Assembly (NCBI GenBank): GCA_038230275.1
Contig: JBBRNO010000106.1
Location: 1-23,217 of the forward strand
DNA length: 23,217 nucleotides
From: JANXXV01 sp038230275
Lineage (GTDB): Bacteria; Acidobacteriota; Terriglobia; Bryobacterales; Bryobacteraceae
Reading direction: 5' to 3'
This document shows positions 22,206 to 23,217 of the stretch, one piece after another. The notes beneath the pieces are model-generated. The model saw nothing but the letters and a program-made list of their open reading frames with translations, was not told where the DNA came from and did not search any database. Made by a program: the position numbers and the translations under genes. Numbering within the stretch: the stretch's first letter is position 1; each line of letters starts with the position of its first letter.

Positions 22206-23217
22206 ATGGTTGCCATCACTCCCGAAGTCATCACCGCGCATCAGTTGACCGCGGCGGAGTACGAGAAGATTGTTTCGCTGCTGGGGCGTGAGCCTAGCTA
22301 CACGGAGTTAGGCATTTTCAGCGTGATGTGGAGCGAGCACTGTTCCTATAAGAGTTCGCGGCTGCATTTGAAAAAGCTGCCGACGCGCAGCAAGCTGGTG
22401 CTGCAAGGGCCTGGAGAGAACGCGGGCATTATCGATATCGGCGACGGCTGGGCGATTGCGTTCAAGATTGAGTCGCATAACCATCCGAGTTTCATTGAGC
22501 CTTTTCAAGGCGCGGCAACGGGAGTAGGCGGAATTCTGCGGGATATTTTCACCATGGGCGCGCGGCCTATTGCGGTAATGGATGCGCTGCGTTTCGGGCC
22601 ATTAGACGATGCGCGGCACGGCGCGCGGAATGCACGAATCGTGGAAGGCGTGGTGGGTGGCATCGCGCATTACGGAAATTGTTTTGGCGTTCCTACGGTG
22701 GGTGGCGAGTGTGTGTTTGAGGCCAGCTACAACGGGAATCCGCTGGTGAATGTTTTTGCGCTGGGCGTGTTCAAGAAGGGCGAAGTCTTCTACGGGAAGG
22801 CCACGGGCGTGGGGAATCCGGTGATCTACGTGGGCGCGAAGACGGGGCGCGACGGGATTCACGGGGCTTCCATGGCGTCGGCTGAATTTACAGAAGAGTC
22901 GAAACAGAAGCGGCCGAATGTGCAGGTGGGCGATCCGTTTCTGGAAAAGCTGTTGCTGGAAGCTTGTCTGGAGGCGATGCAGACGGGGGCGATTGTCGGT
23001 ATCCAGGACATGGGCGCGGCGGGGCTTACCAGTTCGAGCTGCGAAATGGGCAGCCGCGCGGGCACCGGTGTTGAGTTCGATATGCAGTACGTTCCGCAGC
23101 GTGAGACGGGCATGACTCCTTATGAAGTGATGCTGTCCGAATCGCAGGAGCGGATGTTGCTGGTGGCGGAGAAGGGGCGGGAAGAGGAAGTTTTCCGCGT
23201 GTTCCATAAGTGGGGTC
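22206..23217 (+). CDS. purL: Phosphoribosylformylglycinamidine synthase subunit PurL (3' partial)
   Basis: The ATG at 22206 opens a frame that continues to the window edge, giving 337 residues of the small PurL type (about 740 residues in full). It makes FGAM from FGAR, ATP and ammonia delivered by PurQ. Visible motifs: YTELGIFSVMWSEHCSYKSS with the active-site His, GPGENAGIIDIG, KIESHNHPSFIEPFQGAATG (metal and nucleotide binding), MGARPIAVMDALRFG, GIAHYGNCFGVPTVGGE and VGIQDMGAAGLTSSSCEM. No frameshift is seen. The gap of two bases to purQ implies one transcript. The second half of the protein lies outside the window. Confidence 0.96.
   Translation, partial: MVAITPEVITAHQLTAAEYEKIVSLLGREPSYTELGIFSVMWSEHCSYKSSRLHLKKLPTRSKLVLQGPGENAGIIDIGDGWAIAFKIESHNHPSFIEPFQGAATGVGGILRDIFTMGARPIAVMDALRFGPLDDARHGARNARIVEGVVGGIAHYGNCFGVPTVGGECVFEASYNGNPLVNVFALGVFKKGEVFYGKATGVGNPVIYVGAKTGRDGIHGASMASAEFTEESKQKRPNVQVGDPFLEKLLLEACLEAMQTGAIVGIQDMGAAGLTSSSCEMGSRAGTGVEFDMQYVPQRETGMTPYEVMLSESQERMLLVAEKGREEEVFRVFHKWG

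Noticed and set aside
1..23217. CRISPR arrays, tRNA or rRNA genes, intact insertion sequences
   Set aside because: No regularly spaced repeats, cloverleaf-like sequence, rRNA-like sequence or transposase frame was seen on either strand by eye.

Overview
The window looks like a chromosomal segment of an Acidobacteriota genome, most likely of the Solibacter/Bryobacter type. The base composition is GC-rich. The first gene carries the Solibacter-type TIGR03437 C-terminal domain, and a STGP..GR..S..NA..HGL protein of a kind I associate with Acidobacteria and related soil phyla lies at 13975-14646. This placement is inferred from protein content; no rRNA or other phylogenetic marker is present.

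Layout. 1-3220: 3' end of a cyclophilin/TIGR03437 fusion, an orphan PIN-domain nuclease, a bacterial Thg1-like 3'-5' tRNA polymerase, threonine 3-dehydrogenase and a doubtful 38-residue membrane ORF. 3217-6060: a minus-strand copper operon (small copper chaperone, CopA-type ATPase, CsoR repressor) preceded by two tandem copies of a CsoR-like operator. 6050-10362: a glutaminyl cyclase lipoprotein, a secreted beta-carbonic anhydrase, an MscS channel and a HyuA-type hydantoinase subunit. 10340-13484: a minus-strand serine-biosynthesis pair (class V aminotransferase and SerA), then a decayed hicAB module in which hicA has been gutted and its tail fused to hicB; the intrinsic terminator for this strand lies inside the hyuA coding sequence. 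13522-15807: YqeY, the STGP-type protein, and an HDOD gene broken by one in-frame TAA. 15808-16171 has no convincing gene but holds a strong hairpin. 16172-19007: a secreted M14 carboxypeptidase, then an aldo/keto reductase and O-methyltransferase tightly coupled to a four-PAS histidine kinase (19011-21509). 21535-end: purQ and the 5' part of purL.

Most genes are housekeeping or simple accessory functions. The copper genes form a self-contained autoregulated detoxification unit, aminotransferase plus SerA make a plausible serine route, and purQ-purL encode glutaminase and synthetase parts of FGAM synthase. No large novel defence or biosynthetic system is visible. The most notable observations are small: the nonsense-interrupted HDOD gene, the hicA-hicB remnant fusion, the tandem copper operator, the terminator embedded in a convergent gene, the bacterial Thg1-like polymerase, and a recurrent -10-like element about 9-13 nt upstream of start codons, suggesting very short leaders.
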